Positions 15,068-24,627 are shown, numbered from the stretch's first letter. The stretch is 64,000 nt of DNA from Thermoplasmatota archaeon (GCA_023381355.1 JAMCUL010000014.1:1-64000); one strand, 5' to 3'. Translations and numbers: made by a program. Notes: generated by a model not told the origin, from the sequence alone.

Positions 15068-16236
15068 GATATGACCTCCACTGACATTGTATGTCCCCCT
15101 CCTCCGCCATGGCACAGCGTGGCCAGGCCTTTTTCCATCTTATTGTTCCTCAGGGCATTTATGAGAGTAACAACAATCCTTGAACCACTGTCGCCAAGGG
15201 GGTGACCGAGTGCAATTGCACCTCCATAAATATTGAGTTTTTCCTCATCAATGCCAAGCTCGTCCCTGACTATTATTGATGCGGCAGAAAAAGCTTCATT
15301 GTGTTCAAAAAGATCAAACGAGCCAATAGAGATTCCCTTCCGTTCCAGCAATCTCTTTGTTGCAGGAATAGGAGCCTCAACAAAGTCCCTTGGATCCAGT
15401 GATGCGGATTCAAATCCTGTTATTCTTGCAATCGGCTTGAGATCATGCTCCTTAACGCCGCGTCCGGATGCAAGAAGCAGGGCAGATGCACCATCAGATA
15501 TCTGAGATGAGTTTCCGGCAGTGTGAAGTCCGTCTTCATTGAACGCAGGCTTCAATCTGGAAAGCGTTTCAATATCAGTCTTCCTGATGCCTTCATCAGT
15601 CGCCAGTTCGCCAAGTCTTGCAATCTCCCTTGAATAGAACCCTTTCTCTGTTGCCTCATAAGCCCTTCTCTGGCTCTCAATTGAGAAATCATCAAGCATC
15701 TTCCTTGTCAGGCTATACTTCACTGCTGTCTTGTCTGCATAATAACCCATGGAATATCCATAGAAAGCATCCTTCAATCCGTCATTATACAATGAATCAA
15801 GGAAATTCTCTGCATGGTTAAACATATTTTTCACACCCCACCTGAAGGAACTGGAGACAAGATAAGGTGTAGTGCTCATGCTCTCTGTTCCACCAGCAAC
15901 AATTACGTCCTTTTCACCAAGCATGATTTCCCTGGACGCATTTTCTATGGCAAGCATGCCTGAGGCACAGACAACGTTAACTGTATTTTTGGTTACCGTG
16001 TCAGGGAGACCTGCGAGATGGGCACACTGTCCAGCAAGGTTCTGGCCATTCCCGGCCTGAATAACATTCCCATAGATTACCTCCTGAACATGAACAGGAT
16101 CTATTTTAGCCTGATCAACCACAGCCTTAATCGCCACGCCGCCAAGCTCGGCAGCCTTAATGTTTTTCAGGGACCTGCCAAACTTCCCGATAGGGGTTCT
16201 GAGGGCAGAAATAACATACACATCATTATCCGGCAT
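15064..16236 (-). CDS. Acetyl-CoA acyltransferase (thiolase)
   Basis: A 390-residue thiolase of normal length. The acyl-accepting cysteine is C90 in N-V-V-C-A-S-G-M. The other catalytic motifs are present: H-N-E-A-F, G-H-P-L-G-D-S-G-S-R and C-H-G-G-G-G-G near the C-terminus. It cleaves 3-ketoacyl-CoA with CoA, or condenses two acetyl-CoA. The ATG at 16236 matches the family start. The second and third genes of the operon overlap by four bases each, so the three enzymes are made together; the rhodanese gene 43 bases upstream may share the transcript. Confidence 0.93.
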   Translation of the reverse strand: MPDNDVYVISALRTPIGKFGRSLKNIKAAELGGVAIKAVVDQAKIDPVHVQEVIYGNVIQAGNGQNLAGQCAHLAGLPDTVTKNTVNVVCASGMLAIENASREIMLGEKDVIVAGGTESMSTTPYLVSSSFRWGVKNMFNHAENFLDSLYNDGLKDAFYGYSMGYYADKTAVKYSLTRKMLDDFSIESQRRAYEATEKGFYSREIARLGELATDEGIRKTDIETLSRLKPAFNEDGLHTAGNSSQISDGASALLLASGRGVKEHDLKPIARITGFESASLDPRDFVEAPIPATKRLLERKGISIGSFDLFEHNEAFSAASIIVRDELGIDEEKLNIYGGAIALGHPLGDSGSRIVVTLINALRNNKMEKGLATLCHGGGGGHTMSVEVIS

Positions 16237-16279
16237 AAATCCATGATATGTTTCTATCTTATATTTTTTCAATCTTTTA

Positions 16280-17092
16280 TTAACTGACGTCTTTTTCGAC
16301 AGGATTTTCAGTGTAGGAGATCCAGTCACTGTAGCTTCCGGCATACAGGACAGGATGCATCCCCAGTGAATCCATTGCGAAGAAATTAACGCATGAGGTA
16401 ACACCAGAACCACAGTACATAACAGGCCTTCTGTCAATTCCTTTCAGTATCCTCCTGAGTTCATCATCTTCCCTGAATCTGGCACCATCAACAAGATCAA
16501 GATAAGGTATATTTATTGACCCGGGAATTCTCCCCGGAATCCTGTCTATGGGTTCACTCTCTCCCCTGAACCTGTAATTCTCCCGTGCATCCACGAGCTC
16601 AATTTCATTACGATGTGCCCATATGAATCCGTGATCTGCAACGAGGTCATCCCTGTATTTCGGGTGTATAACTCCATTCAGGTTTTTATCCCTGACTCCC
16701 TTTTCTACCGGGCCACCTGATGAGATCCAGTCGTCAATCCCCCCGTTAAGGATATAACAGTTATCGTGCCCGATATATTTTAACAGGAACCACATCCTTG
16801 CAGCTCCTGAGAGGTTATCATCATAACAGACAACCATGGTTTCATCATTTATTCCGGTTCCCTCGATCTTCATTATAAAATCCTGAAAATCTGGGAGTGG
16901 ATGCCTTCCGCCATGCTCCCCTACACCGGAGGCCATGTCCTCATTCAGGTCGAAGAAAAATGCACCGGGAATATGGCCGGAACGGTATTGCTCAAACCCC
17001 CAACCTGGCTCGGTAAGACGGTACCTGCAATCATAAATTACAGCACTGCCAACAATCTTTCTCAGTTCACCGGGAGAAATAAGATGGTTCAT
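16280..17092 (-). CDS. Thiosulfate/3-mercaptopyruvate sulfurtransferase (tandem rhodanese)
   Basis: A 270-residue two-domain rhodanese. The N-terminal domain (about 1-125) is inactive-type, and the C-terminal domain carries the active-site loop C-G-S-G-V-T-S-C at 227-234 with C227 as sulfur carrier. C-G-S-G-V-T resembles mercaptopyruvate sulfurtransferases more than the C-R-K-G-V-T of thiosulfate enzymes. It transfers sulfane sulfur, for example to thiols or cyanide, and may link to cysteine metabolism. Confidence 0.9.
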   Translation of the reverse strand: MNHLISPGELRKIVGSAVIYDCRYRLTEPGWGFEQYRSGHIPGAFFFDLNEDMASGVGEHGGRHPLPDFQDFIMKIEGTGINDETMVVCYDDNLSGAARMWFLLKYIGHDNCYILNGGIDDWISSGGPVEKGVRDKNLNGVIHPKYRDDLVADHGFIWAHRNEIELVDARENYRFRGESEPIDRIPGRIPGSINIPYLDLVDGARFREDDELRRILKGIDRRPVMYCGSGVTSCVNFFAMDSLGMHPVLYAGSYSDWISYTENPVEKDVS

Positions 17093-17149
17093 CCTGAAAC
17101 CATGCCCAGATTCTATTTAACCCTTTGAGAGAATATAAAAAAGGTCATG

Positions 17150-18106
17150 CTAGCGGGTCATTGAGAAGAATTTCTGGGCATCCTCCGTAACACGAACAAC
17201 ATTGTAGCCATCCCTACCTGTTGCAATCCTGTTGTCAAGACCGATTACTGCCTTGTTGAATTCAAGAAGTTCTTCCCTGTACATATTTCCTTCAAGAAAC
17301 TTCTCCCGTTCTTCCCCATCTACGTACGTTGTTGAATTTACCTCAGTCGAGAAGAAGTTCCTGACTTCATACCTGTGAGACCCGGTAATCACAGTAAGAT
17401 CATTTGGGGCATTTTCCATCTCCCTTGAACTTATTGCATAACCCATGGCCCGATCGAACTGCATGTTGATCATCATGGTGGTGTCTATCAGGTTTGTTTC
17501 AGGAAACCTGAAGCCGGTGACCTTTCTTGGAAACTTACCGTAAAGGTTGAGAAGGGTATCAATCACATGAACTCCAGTACCCATGACAGAGCCACCACCA
17601 GACTTATCAGGTTCATTCCACCAGCTTGGATCCGCAGACGAATCCTGGCGTGCAGACCTGTGAGCCCATGTGCCGCCAATGAATCTTATCTCGCCCCTGT
17701 CATTGCCCATGATCTTCTCAAGTGAAACAAGTGCCGGATGAAACCTGAGATGAAAACCGATGGCAAGCTTAAGCCGCATATCGCGTGAGGTTTCGATAAG
17801 CTCCCTTGCCTCGGATGACCGTAGAGTCATCTGCTTCTCAACAAGCACGTTCTTACCATGATTCAATGCCTTCAGGGCATGTTCATAATGGAGAAAATTC
17901 GGTGAAGCTATGTAAACAGAATCTATGTCTTCGTGAAGCATCTCGTCAATGCTCCTGTAGTACCTGGTTGAGAATCTTTCAGCGATACTCTCCCCCTTGA
18001 CTGTGTCTCTGGTGGTGATTCCACCCAGTTCAATACCTGTTTCAGCCAGAGCGGGCATAACACGGTTTACAGCGTGGTTACCCAGCCCAATAATACCAAT
18101 TTTCAT
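17150..18106 (-). CDS. Gfo/Idh/MocA-family NAD(P)-dependent oxidoreductase
   Basis: A 318-residue sugar or polyol dehydrogenase of the Gfo/Idh/MocA family. The Rossmann motif G-I-I-G-L-G-N-H is at residues 3-10, the catalytic E-K-x in V-L-V-E-K-Q-M (about 92), and the substrate-binding G-F-H-L-R-F-H-P segment near 117. The sheet-rich C-terminal domain follows. The substrate is unknown; no sugar transporter or isomerase lies next to it. It is separated from both neighbours by about 50-150 bases. Confidence 0.88.
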   Translation of the reverse strand: MKIGIIGLGNHAVNRVMPALAETGIELGGITTRDTVKGESIAERFSTRYYRSIDEMLHEDIDSVYIASPNFLHYEHALKALNHGKNVLVEKQMTLRSSEARELIETSRDMRLKLAIGFHLRFHPALVSLEKIMGNDRGEIRFIGGTWAHRSARQDSSADPSWWNEPDKSGGGSVMGTGVHVIDTLLNLYGKFPRKVTGFRFPETNLIDTTMMINMQFDRAMGYAISSREMENAPNDLTVITGSHRYEVRNFFSTEVNSTTYVDGEEREKFLEGNMYREELLEFNKAVIGLDNRIATGRDGYNVVRVTEDAQKFFSMTR

Positions 18107-18256
18107 ATCCTCATATATGCACAGGGATTAAAAACTTCACTTTTTTGCTGCATCAGGCCATGAGTCTGTTTCCCACGCATATAAAGATCAGGAATGGAAC
18201 TGGTGCCCCATACAATCCCGCAGACCTGAAAACTGGCGAATTTATGCATACCCGGA

Positions 18257-20080
18257 TTAACGAATGCCGTTATTGCTTGCCCTGCTGGATTCCTTTAACC
18301 TCCTGATCTCCCTGTTATAAGCGTCCGCTATCTCTGAAAGGCTGATGGTTCCAGAAACGCTTCTAGATTCTGGTGCCTCTATCACAACAAGTTTACCGGT
18401 AGGCTCGAGGATCAATCTGTTCAGGGCCGTATGCAATGAATCATTCTTTGTTATTGTCGGGATATTAGTCATCATTATGCTCTCTACCGGGTCATTCAGG
18501 TTAACCGGGGATGGGACATTTTCAATCGAGAGATATCCCTCAAGAACCCCATCATCTTCAACGACTATTCCCTTTGTCCTGCTCTCCCGCAATTTATTGA
18601 GACCCTCCTTTACAGTGGAATTCCTGCTTATTGAGAAATAGTCCTTCCTCATTGCCGTATATACGGGTATTTCATCAAGTATGGGCTTCTTATACTCGTC
18701 AGCATGGGCAGGGGACTGGGACCTGTCAAGAACCTGGGAACGATAAATTGTGCTGTTTCCACTAACAAAATAGCTGATGGTAGTGGCGAGCATCAGAGGT
18801 ATAAATAAGGCATAGGAACCGGTCATCTCTGTTCCCATAATTATGATGGCAATCGGTGCCTTAGAGGCACCACCGAACATGGAAATCATTGAAACAATGA
18901 CAACTTCATCAACGCTGATAAATGGAAATAGTATATGGATGGGAATTCCCATGGCCGCACCGAAAAAAGCTCCCGAAACCATTCCTGGGGCAAACACCCC
19001 TCCTGATCCCTCTGAGCCTATAGACAGTCCGGTTGCGACCACTTTCAAGACGAAAAGAGCGGTAAAGACCATTATAATATCCAGATCATTGCTTCCGAAA
19101 AGCCCTAAGTTTCCATCAATAATCTGCTGTACCCATCCATAGCCCAACCCGAGAACTTCAGGGAACACCATGGCAATACCACCAACCAAGGCACCCCCAA
19201 CTGCAGGCTTTATATATGGGCTTATCCGCTTTGCCTTTTCGAAAATTCTTGTGATCCCGTAAAATACATTGATGTAAAACAGGGCGGCAAGACCGGAAAT
19301 TACTCCTATAAGCAGGTAGATAAGGAGGGATTCAGGATGGTAAAAACCAATCACTGTTCCTGATGGGATTGTGAAAATGGTCCTGTATCCCGTATAATAG
19401 CCGAATATAGAATATCCCACAACGGATGCAATTGTTGATGGTATGAGGGCTTCAACCTCAAAATCCCGCTTATAAAGGATCTCTGTGCTCAGGATTGCTC
19501 CACCAAGTGGGGCAAGGAATATGCTCCCTATCCCTGCACCTATTCCTGAGGCAACTGCTATCCTCCTATCATGCTCGTTGAGATGGAAGATATCTGCAAT
19601 GAAGGATCCAAATCCTGCAGCAATCTGTGCTGTCGGCCCCTCCCTTCCGGCACTTCCTCCTGAACCAATGGTCAGGGCAGACGCCACTGTCTTTACCACT
19701 GGTATCCTCCTCCTGATCTTTCCTCCCCTGTTATGGAAGGCATCTATGGCGGCATCAGTTCCGTGGCCCTTTGCCTCAGGTGCTGTCTTGTTAAGGAGGA
19801 CCGCCACCAGGAGACCTCCAATTACCAGTGATACGGGAAACATCCATGAAAGGTATGAGCTGAAGTGATAGAATGAGGTGCCAGATACAATGCCAGATCT
19901 TGGTGGACTGAATCCGGTGAGTCCAGTCAGCAAATATTCGGTTACAAAATTTATCATGATGTAAAGAACTATCGCCCCTAAACCCGCAATAACCCCTATC
20001 AATGATCCGATAAGGCCCCACTTACCTGTGTTTGTAGACATGATCCTGTTGTAAACATTGCGAGCCACTGCGAGATTCAT
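18257..20080 (-). CDS. ClC-family chloride channel/antiporter with C-terminal CBS pair
   Basis: A 607-residue protein. Residues about 20-440 are the ClC membrane domain with G-S-G-G-S-A-G-R-E-G-P near 137-147 (the gating glutamate is present) and G-S-E-G-S-G-G-V-F-A-P-G near 355. Residues about 470-590 hold two CBS domains that usually bind adenine nucleotides and gate the channel. The gating glutamate suggests H+/Cl- exchange, useful for charge balance in an acidophile. A TATA-like AAATATAAT lies about 35 bases upstream of the start. Confidence 0.92.
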   Translation of the reverse strand: MNLAVARNVYNRIMSTNTGKWGLIGSLIGVIAGLGAIVLYIMINFVTEYLLTGLTGFSPPRSGIVSGTSFYHFSSYLSWMFPVSLVIGGLLVAVLLNKTAPEAKGHGTDAAIDAFHNRGGKIRRRIPVVKTVASALTIGSGGSAGREGPTAQIAAGFGSFIADIFHLNEHDRRIAVASGIGAGIGSIFLAPLGGAILSTEILYKRDFEVEALIPSTIASVVGYSIFGYYTGYRTIFTIPSGTVIGFYHPESLLIYLLIGVISGLAALFYINVFYGITRIFEKAKRISPYIKPAVGGALVGGIAMVFPEVLGLGYGWVQQIIDGNLGLFGSNDLDIIMVFTALFVLKVVATGLSIGSEGSGGVFAPGMVSGAFFGAAMGIPIHILFPFISVDEVVIVSMISMFGGASKAPIAIIIMGTEMTGSYALFIPLMLATTISYFVSGNSTIYRSQVLDRSQSPAHADEYKKPILDEIPVYTAMRKDYFSISRNSTVKEGLNKLRESRTKGIVVEDDGVLEGYLSIENVPSPVNLNDPVESIMMTNIPTITKNDSLHTALNRLILEPTGKLVVIEAPESRSVSGTISLSEIADAYNREIRRLKESSRASNNGIR

Positions 20081-20209
20081 GTTTAAGTCTGGCCTGATAT
20101 TTAGAGGCTCTAAATATAATTATTGATTAAGATATGCTGATTCTCTGGTTGTCTGAAAACCCCGGTCTTTATGTGGAAAATATATTCCAATTTCTTCAGG
20201 AGTATTTGA

Positions 20210-20755
20210 GTGGTGAATCATGTGCCATCAAAGATAAAATACAACCTGAATCTACAGTTTATGGACAAGAACATTGCAAGGAAGGCCATAACAATAGTTT
20301 CACTTGAAAGGAGGGACAGGGCAAATATCTCACGGGACGACATTGTCAACATACTTGTCTTCAAGAGGAAAATGATCAGGGAAGAATCTGCTGATAAATT
20401 CATCAACGAATGTTTGCGGGATGGCCTGATATCTAAAAATGGGGAGAGATTCCAGATAAATTTCAATGTTGCTGGGGTTCAGATTCCGATTGACTTTTCA
20501 TTCACAGAAGAAGATCTTTTTCAGGAGGGTGGGGAAGAACCATCACTTCTTGACAGGCTTCTCGAGATCGCGGTTCTATCGGGAAAAATGACAAAAAAAG
20601 ATGCCCTTGCAAACATGAAGAATTACCTGGAAGGCCTGAAGTACGTTGACAATAATGTAAAATTGCTTACCATGCTTAATGATAATTTCGTAAATACAAA
20701 AGATATCAGGAAGGAAATCGAGAGGAACCTGAAAGATATTATTCTTCGCCCTTAA
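20210..20755 (+). CDS. DUF2240-like archaeal protein
   Basis: A 181-residue soluble protein with an N-terminal winged-helix-like segment (I-S-R-D-D-I-V-N-I-L-V, then A-D-K-F-I-N-E-C-L-R-D-G-L-I) and a helical C-terminal half with a hydrophobic repeat near 125-160. This arrangement fits the archaeal DUF2240 family, whose role is unknown. The start is GTG with CAGGAG at 20197-20202 upstream; ATG 20261 is an alternative. Its 3' end overlaps the convergent TPR-like gene by 17 bases. Confidence 0.65.
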   Translation: MVNHVPSKIKYNLNLQFMDKNIARKAITIVSLERRDRANISRDDIVNILVFKRKMIREESADKFINECLRDGLISKNGERFQINFNVAGVQIPIDFSFTEEDLFQEGGEEPSLLDRLLEIAVLSGKMTKKDALANMKNYLEGLKYVDNNVKLLTMLNDNFVNTKDIRKEIERNLKDIILRP

Positions 20756-21500
20756 ATTTCTTTGCAAGTTCCATTGCCCTTGGGATATCCTCACTTTCCA
20801 TTGCAAGGTCAATTGAGACATCATAGAGGTAGGATACAATATCCCTGAAAGCCTCTTTGTCCTTCTTCGTCTTAAGGGCAGATATTATTTTTTCAGCCTT
20901 CTGCAAATTTTCCTCGGCCTCACTGTTAGCCTTGTAAATGTCTTCCCGATCCCTGAATATTTTTATTCTTGCAACACAAGCCTCAAAATAATTCTCCCAG
21001 TCAGATATCTTTTCAGCCTCATCCATTATGGATTTGTACATTGCTAGAGCATCTTCCTCCTTTTCTTTATCCTCTGAAAGCATGTCTGCCATTGCACACT
21101 TGAGGGAGAGTGTCAGATTTTTATCACCCAGATCCGATGCTACCTCCAGTGCCTCCTTCAGTGTGGTTGCAGCCACTTTGCTGTCTCCTGATTCATCCTG
21201 TAGATAGGCAAGATTCATCATTTCTAGTGCAAGGATTTCCGGCTGGTCCAGGCCCTTTCTGACATTAAGAGAATCGATAAGGAACCTGACTGCATTGTTG
21301 GTCTTTACGCCTTCGAGCCCATAATATGCCTGTGACATCTTGCTCAGGATATCTGCCTGTTCCTCGCTGTTAGCTTTTGCCTTGGTTGATATCTCGTTCA
21401 GCATTTTTATGGCATCAAGGTATTTTCCCCTGCTCATGAGCTTGTCAACATTCTTGAATATATTCTCTAAATCTTTGTCTTCCATTTCCTCACTTTCCAC
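20739..21500 (-). CDS. TPR-like helical protein
   Basis: A 253-residue acidic, all-helical protein. Paired helices with Ala/Leu/Tyr spacing (for example K-Y-L-D-A-I-K-M-L-N-E-I, then A-T-T-L-K-E-A-L-E-V-A) suggest six or so degenerate TPR repeats. The function is unknown. Its start overlaps the end of the HMG-CoA reductase gene by 11 bases, so it is probably translated from the same message. Confidence 0.7.
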   Translation of the reverse strand: MESEEMEDKDLENIFKNVDKLMSRGKYLDAIKMLNEISTKAKANSEEQADILSKMSQAYYGLEGVKTNNAVRFLIDSLNVRKGLDQPEILALEMMNLAYLQDESGDSKVAATTLKEALEVASDLGDKNLTLSLKCAMADMLSEDKEKEEDALAMYKSIMDEAEKISDWENYFEACVARIKIFRDREDIYKANSEAEENLQKAEKIISALKTKKDKEAFRDIVSYLYDVSIDLAMESEDIPRAMELAKKFKGEE

Positions 21501-22752
21501 CAGTTTTTAACAATTCCATCGCATGGCTATATGAAATATTCCCGTCAGCAATCATCTGATTGGATATAATGTCTATGAGCTCTCCCTTCGCACCAGCACT
21601 GATTGCTATATTCCTCGAATGAAGCCTCATATGGCCCCGCTGTATGCCTTCATCACTGAGTGCCCTCATTGCGGCAAAATTCTGCGCCAGTCCGACTGAA
21701 GCAACAACTTCCTGGAATTCCATGGCACTTCCAACATTAAGGATCTTCATCGATAATTTCGCCTTATCCACGGCCGATGTTGCTCCCCCAACTGTCCCTA
21801 GTGCAAGGGGAATCTCGATGCTTCCAGCAATGTTTCCTTCACTGTCCCTTGAATATCTCGTCAAGGAGGTATACCTTCCACCAAGCGATGCGTACGCATG
21901 TGCGTTTGCCTCTGCCTGCCTCCAGTCATTCAGGGTGGCCAGGAGAACTGCATCGATCCCGTTCATTATTCCCTTATTATGGGTTGTGGCCCTGAAAACA
22001 TCTGTCCTGGCCATTTCGTAGGCATCAATGAACCTCCTTGCAACCCTTTCTCCACCCATAGCATCCAGATCAAAAGTAGCACTCACACGTGTAACGCGAA
22101 GAGGTGTCAGGTTGCTCAGTATCCTAAGGACAACTTCCCCCCCTGTAATTTCTTCAATAAGTGGCGAAATTCTTTCAGCCATACCGTTTATCACATTCGC
22201 ACCCATGGCGTCAAGTACATCTACTTTCAAATGAATAATTAAACCTTTTCCGTATTCAAGATTTCGGACTTCAAGGTCGATTGCCCCACGATTCCGTTCC
22301 CTCAGTGTGTTGCTTACTGTGTTAGCCAAGTCCAGTATTTTCTTCTTATCCCTCAATATCTTTATCTTAGCCAGTTCAGGGTTATCAGTTCCTATGATTT
22401 GTATCTGGCCAAACATAATATTCTCGGTGCTAACAGCAGTGAATCCTCCCCTGATCCTCGCAATTCTGGCAGCATTGGAACAGGCAGCTATAACAGATGG
22501 CTCCTCGATTGCCATTGGAATAAGGTATTCCCTGTCATTTATAAGAAAATTTGTTGCCAGCCCTACAGGTATTTCCATGTTCATGAAAAAATTCTCTACC
22601 ATCCTGCCTGCAGTCTCGTCGGCCAGTGACCCAACATTACTTAACTTCCCTCTTTCATCTTCATTAAGATCCAGGAGATCGGACAGGAACCTGCGCCTAT
22701 CCTCAGGAGTCCATTTCCGAAATTCCGGGATTCTGGAATTTACTCTCTTCAT
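21490..22752 (-). CDS. mvaA: HMG-CoA reductase, class II
   Basis: A 420-residue enzyme that makes mevalonate for archaeal isoprenoid lipids. Class II features are E83-E84-P-S-V at 83-87, D-A-M-G-A-N at 181-186, K260 in N-K-G-I-M-N-G, and D276 in L-N-D-W-R. The catalytic histidine is expected in M-R-L-H-S-R-N-I-A near 385. Class II enzymes are otherwise mainly bacterial; their presence in Thermoplasmatales is known and usually explained by lateral transfer. Here the enzyme is presumably biosynthetic because mevalonate is required for the membrane. It overlaps the TPR-like gene downstream. Confidence 0.93.
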   Translation of the reverse strand: MKRVNSRIPEFRKWTPEDRRRFLSDLLDLNEDERGKLSNVGSLADETAGRMVENFFMNMEIPVGLATNFLINDREYLIPMAIEEPSVIAACSNAARIARIRGGFTAVSTENIMFGQIQIIGTDNPELAKIKILRDKKKILDLANTVSNTLRERNRGAIDLEVRNLEYGKGLIIHLKVDVLDAMGANVINGMAERISPLIEEITGGEVVLRILSNLTPLRVTRVSATFDLDAMGGERVARRFIDAYEMARTDVFRATTHNKGIMNGIDAVLLATLNDWRQAEANAHAYASLGGRYTSLTRYSRDSEGNIAGSIEIPLALGTVGGATSAVDKAKLSMKILNVGSAMEFQEVVASVGLAQNFAAMRALSDEGIQRGHMRLHSRNIAISAGAKGELIDIISNQMIADGNISYSHAMELLKTGGK

Positions 22753-22940
22753 CTGATCTGCCCTTAATGTAATATTCGAATTATATCTTTTACCTTGTCA
22801 TGATCAACTTGATTGATCTTCCTGATGTATGAAATGTCTCAGTATGGATTGCCAGGCTGATATGAATTCCCCGGTAAAACGGGTTGAACTGGGGAGGTTG
22901 TTGGATGTGGGGAAGGTCTTGGTATCAACCATACACACAT
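22753..22940. other. Short spacer, nothing recognised
   Basis: 188 bases between HMG-CoA reductase and the MFS gene. No open frame and no convincing RNA motif. Confidence 0.3.
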
Positions 22941-24197
22941 TCAGGCCGTTATCTGAGATTCCAGCCTTGATGAAAATGGATACACCAGTAAATTGAGGAG
23001 GATTGACAGGATCATGAATGGAATCATCAACTCAAATGAAAGTCTGTATGAGTAATTCATGTACTTGGACAGGAGGGTAAAGATGAGTATTCCGACCGCA
23101 CCACCTGCAGTGTTACCGACACCCCATGTCCAGGTGTTTGCCCTTGTTGAAAGCTCCCGGGGAATTTTCTGCCCTACGAAGCCGAGGATTGATGGGAAGC
23201 CCGTGAATGCTGCAAAAGCATAAATTGAAAACAGGATCAGTGCATCGATATACTGAAGATCAAGGATTATGAACGGGATGAAAGATACCAGCGAAATAAG
23301 TCCCGCAATAAGAAGGGTAGAGTTTCCACCTATCCTCTTGGTAATATAGCCGAATATTGGCTGACCGACTATTGGAGTTATCAGAGCAATTGAGAGGAAA
23401 TAAGCAGACAGTACGGCATTTTTATACACTGAATCAAGAAACGAAAATATGTATAAGGCAACAGACATCTGGAATATTGATCTTGTAACAAGTGTCAGCG
23501 TTAAGACAATAAGGAATCCACTCACGCCCGGAAATGATCTGATCTTCCTGGCCTTCTGCTTCTTTTCTTCAAACGATTGCTGGGACAGAATTACCTTCTC
23601 TGGCTTCCTGAGCGACCTCGATGACACATAAACCAGTAATGCAATCACAAAATACGCAGAAGCAAGAAACAACAGGCCTTCAAACGCTCCATAAATTGCG
23701 ATCAACAGTATGGCCACCGAGATTATGAGTGCCCTTCCTGCACTTCCCATTGAACCATTTATGCCAAGGAACACCGACGAATCCTTTCCCCTGAGTGAAT
23801 AACGAAGTATATCTGCACCGAGAGGGTGGTAAAAAGCCTGGCCAGATCCTAATGTAAATGCCCCGAGGATCACAAAAATGTACCGGTCAGTGACAGAAGA
23901 ACTCAGGGAGGGAATGAAGGGAATGGAAAAGAATAGAATCGATACCGCAAGGAGGAGTATTCCGATTCCCATCAATTCTGGATCACGATCATTTCCATCG
24001 GAAATCCTGCCGATTGGGATGCTCAGGATGCCCGCGATGAAGGTGTAAATAACTGCAAAATAACCAAGGAATAAGGCATTTATTCCTATATCAGGCGCCT
24101 CAAAGTATACAATCAATGTTGAGAAAAGAAAGAATACTCCATCATTTGAAAAGTGAGCAAATGAAGTGCTCATCAATGCCTTCAAATCATTACGCAT
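22941..24197 (-). CDS. Major facilitator superfamily transporter
   Basis: A 418-residue integral membrane protein with about twelve predicted helices in two halves, split by a basic cytoplasmic loop near 205-215 (S-F-E-E-K-K-Q-K-A-R-K). The MFS motif A-like G-R-I-S-D-G-N-D-R-D follows helix 2, and G-Y-I-T-K-R-I-G-G-N lies in the second half. The overall look resembles the fosmidomycin-resistance (Fsr) and drug-efflux groups, but the substrate cannot be assigned. Transcribed alone. Confidence 0.82.
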   Translation of the reverse strand: MRNDLKALMSTSFAHFSNDGVFFLFSTLIVYFEAPDIGINALFLGYFAVIYTFIAGILSIPIGRISDGNDRDPELMGIGILLLAVSILFFSIPFIPSLSSSVTDRYIFVILGAFTLGSGQAFYHPLGADILRYSLRGKDSSVFLGINGSMGSAGRALIISVAILLIAIYGAFEGLLFLASAYFVIALLVYVSSRSLRKPEKVILSQQSFEEKKQKARKIRSFPGVSGFLIVLTLTLVTRSIFQMSVALYIFSFLDSVYKNAVLSAYFLSIALITPIVGQPIFGYITKRIGGNSTLLIAGLISLVSFIPFIILDLQYIDALILFSIYAFAAFTGFPSILGFVGQKIPRELSTRANTWTWGVGNTAGGAVGILIFTLLSKYMNYSYRLSFELMIPFMILSILLNLLVYPFSSRLESQITA

Positions 24198-24241
24198 TAT
24201 GGGGTATTCCAGGAGAAGATAAATACCATTCCGGGAATGCC

Positions 24242-24292
24242 AATTTGTAAACCGGGGCGATGTTTCTTTCCGGAATAAAAATTTATAAACCG
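24242..24292. repeat. Near-identical 13-bp direct repeat upstream of the MFS gene
   Basis: AATTTGTAAACCG (24242-24254) and AATTTATAAACCG (24280-24292) differ at one base and are 38 bases apart start to start. They flank the likely MFS promoter region and could be regulator sites; the second copy also contains a TATA-like core. Confidence 0.35.
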
Positions 24293-24422
24293 TACACTGG
24301 ATCTCGCCTGTGTCAAAATTTAATTTAACGTAGTACTCTCAATATTTCCGTTCCTCAGTTCTCATGTGAAAAGGAATGCACTGAATTTCAATTTCAAATT
24401 TTAAGGCTGATCGTTGTCACAT

Positions 24423-24439
24423 AAAAAATATATTATATC
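24423..24439 (+). promoter_or_regulatory. TATA-box region for the 53-residue protein and tRNA-Ser
   Basis: AAAAAATATATTATATC ends about 20 bases before the ATG at 24459, giving a leaderless start. No other TATA-like sequence lies before the tRNA at 24628. Confidence 0.5.
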
Positions 24440-24458
24440 CCGTTTCGTTACAGGGTTG

Positions 24459-24620
24459 ATGGCAACGCAGCTCGCAGAGGTAGAGATTACAAAGGACGGG
24501 GATATATACTTGGCTAGGATCATCCTTCCAAGCGGTGAGGTGGTAAATCTTGAGAACGAGGATTTTGAAGAAGTCCTTGAACAGGTTGCCAACGACTTGC
24601 AGGAAAGGTTCTCAGACTAA
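24459..24620 (+). CDS. Small acidic protein of 53 residues
   Basis: Starts M-A-T-Q-L-A-E-V-E-I and is predicted to form beta strands (about 5-28) followed by an acidic helix (F-E-E-V-L-E-Q-V-A-N-D-L-Q). No family is recognised. I use the ATG at 24459, placed at leaderless distance from a strong TATA box; a TTG at 24414 would lie inside that promoter. The stop codon is only seven bases before tRNA-Ser, so it appears to be co-transcribed with the tRNA. Confidence 0.7.
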   Translation: MATQLAEVEITKDGDIYLARIILPSGEVVNLENEDFEEVLEQVANDLQERFSD

Positions 24621-24627
24621 ATGAAAT

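Noticed and set aside
16237-16437. 67-residue N-terminal extension of the thiolase
   Set aside because: It is antisense-free but overlaps the rhodanese gene in another frame, and thiolases begin close to the chosen ATG.
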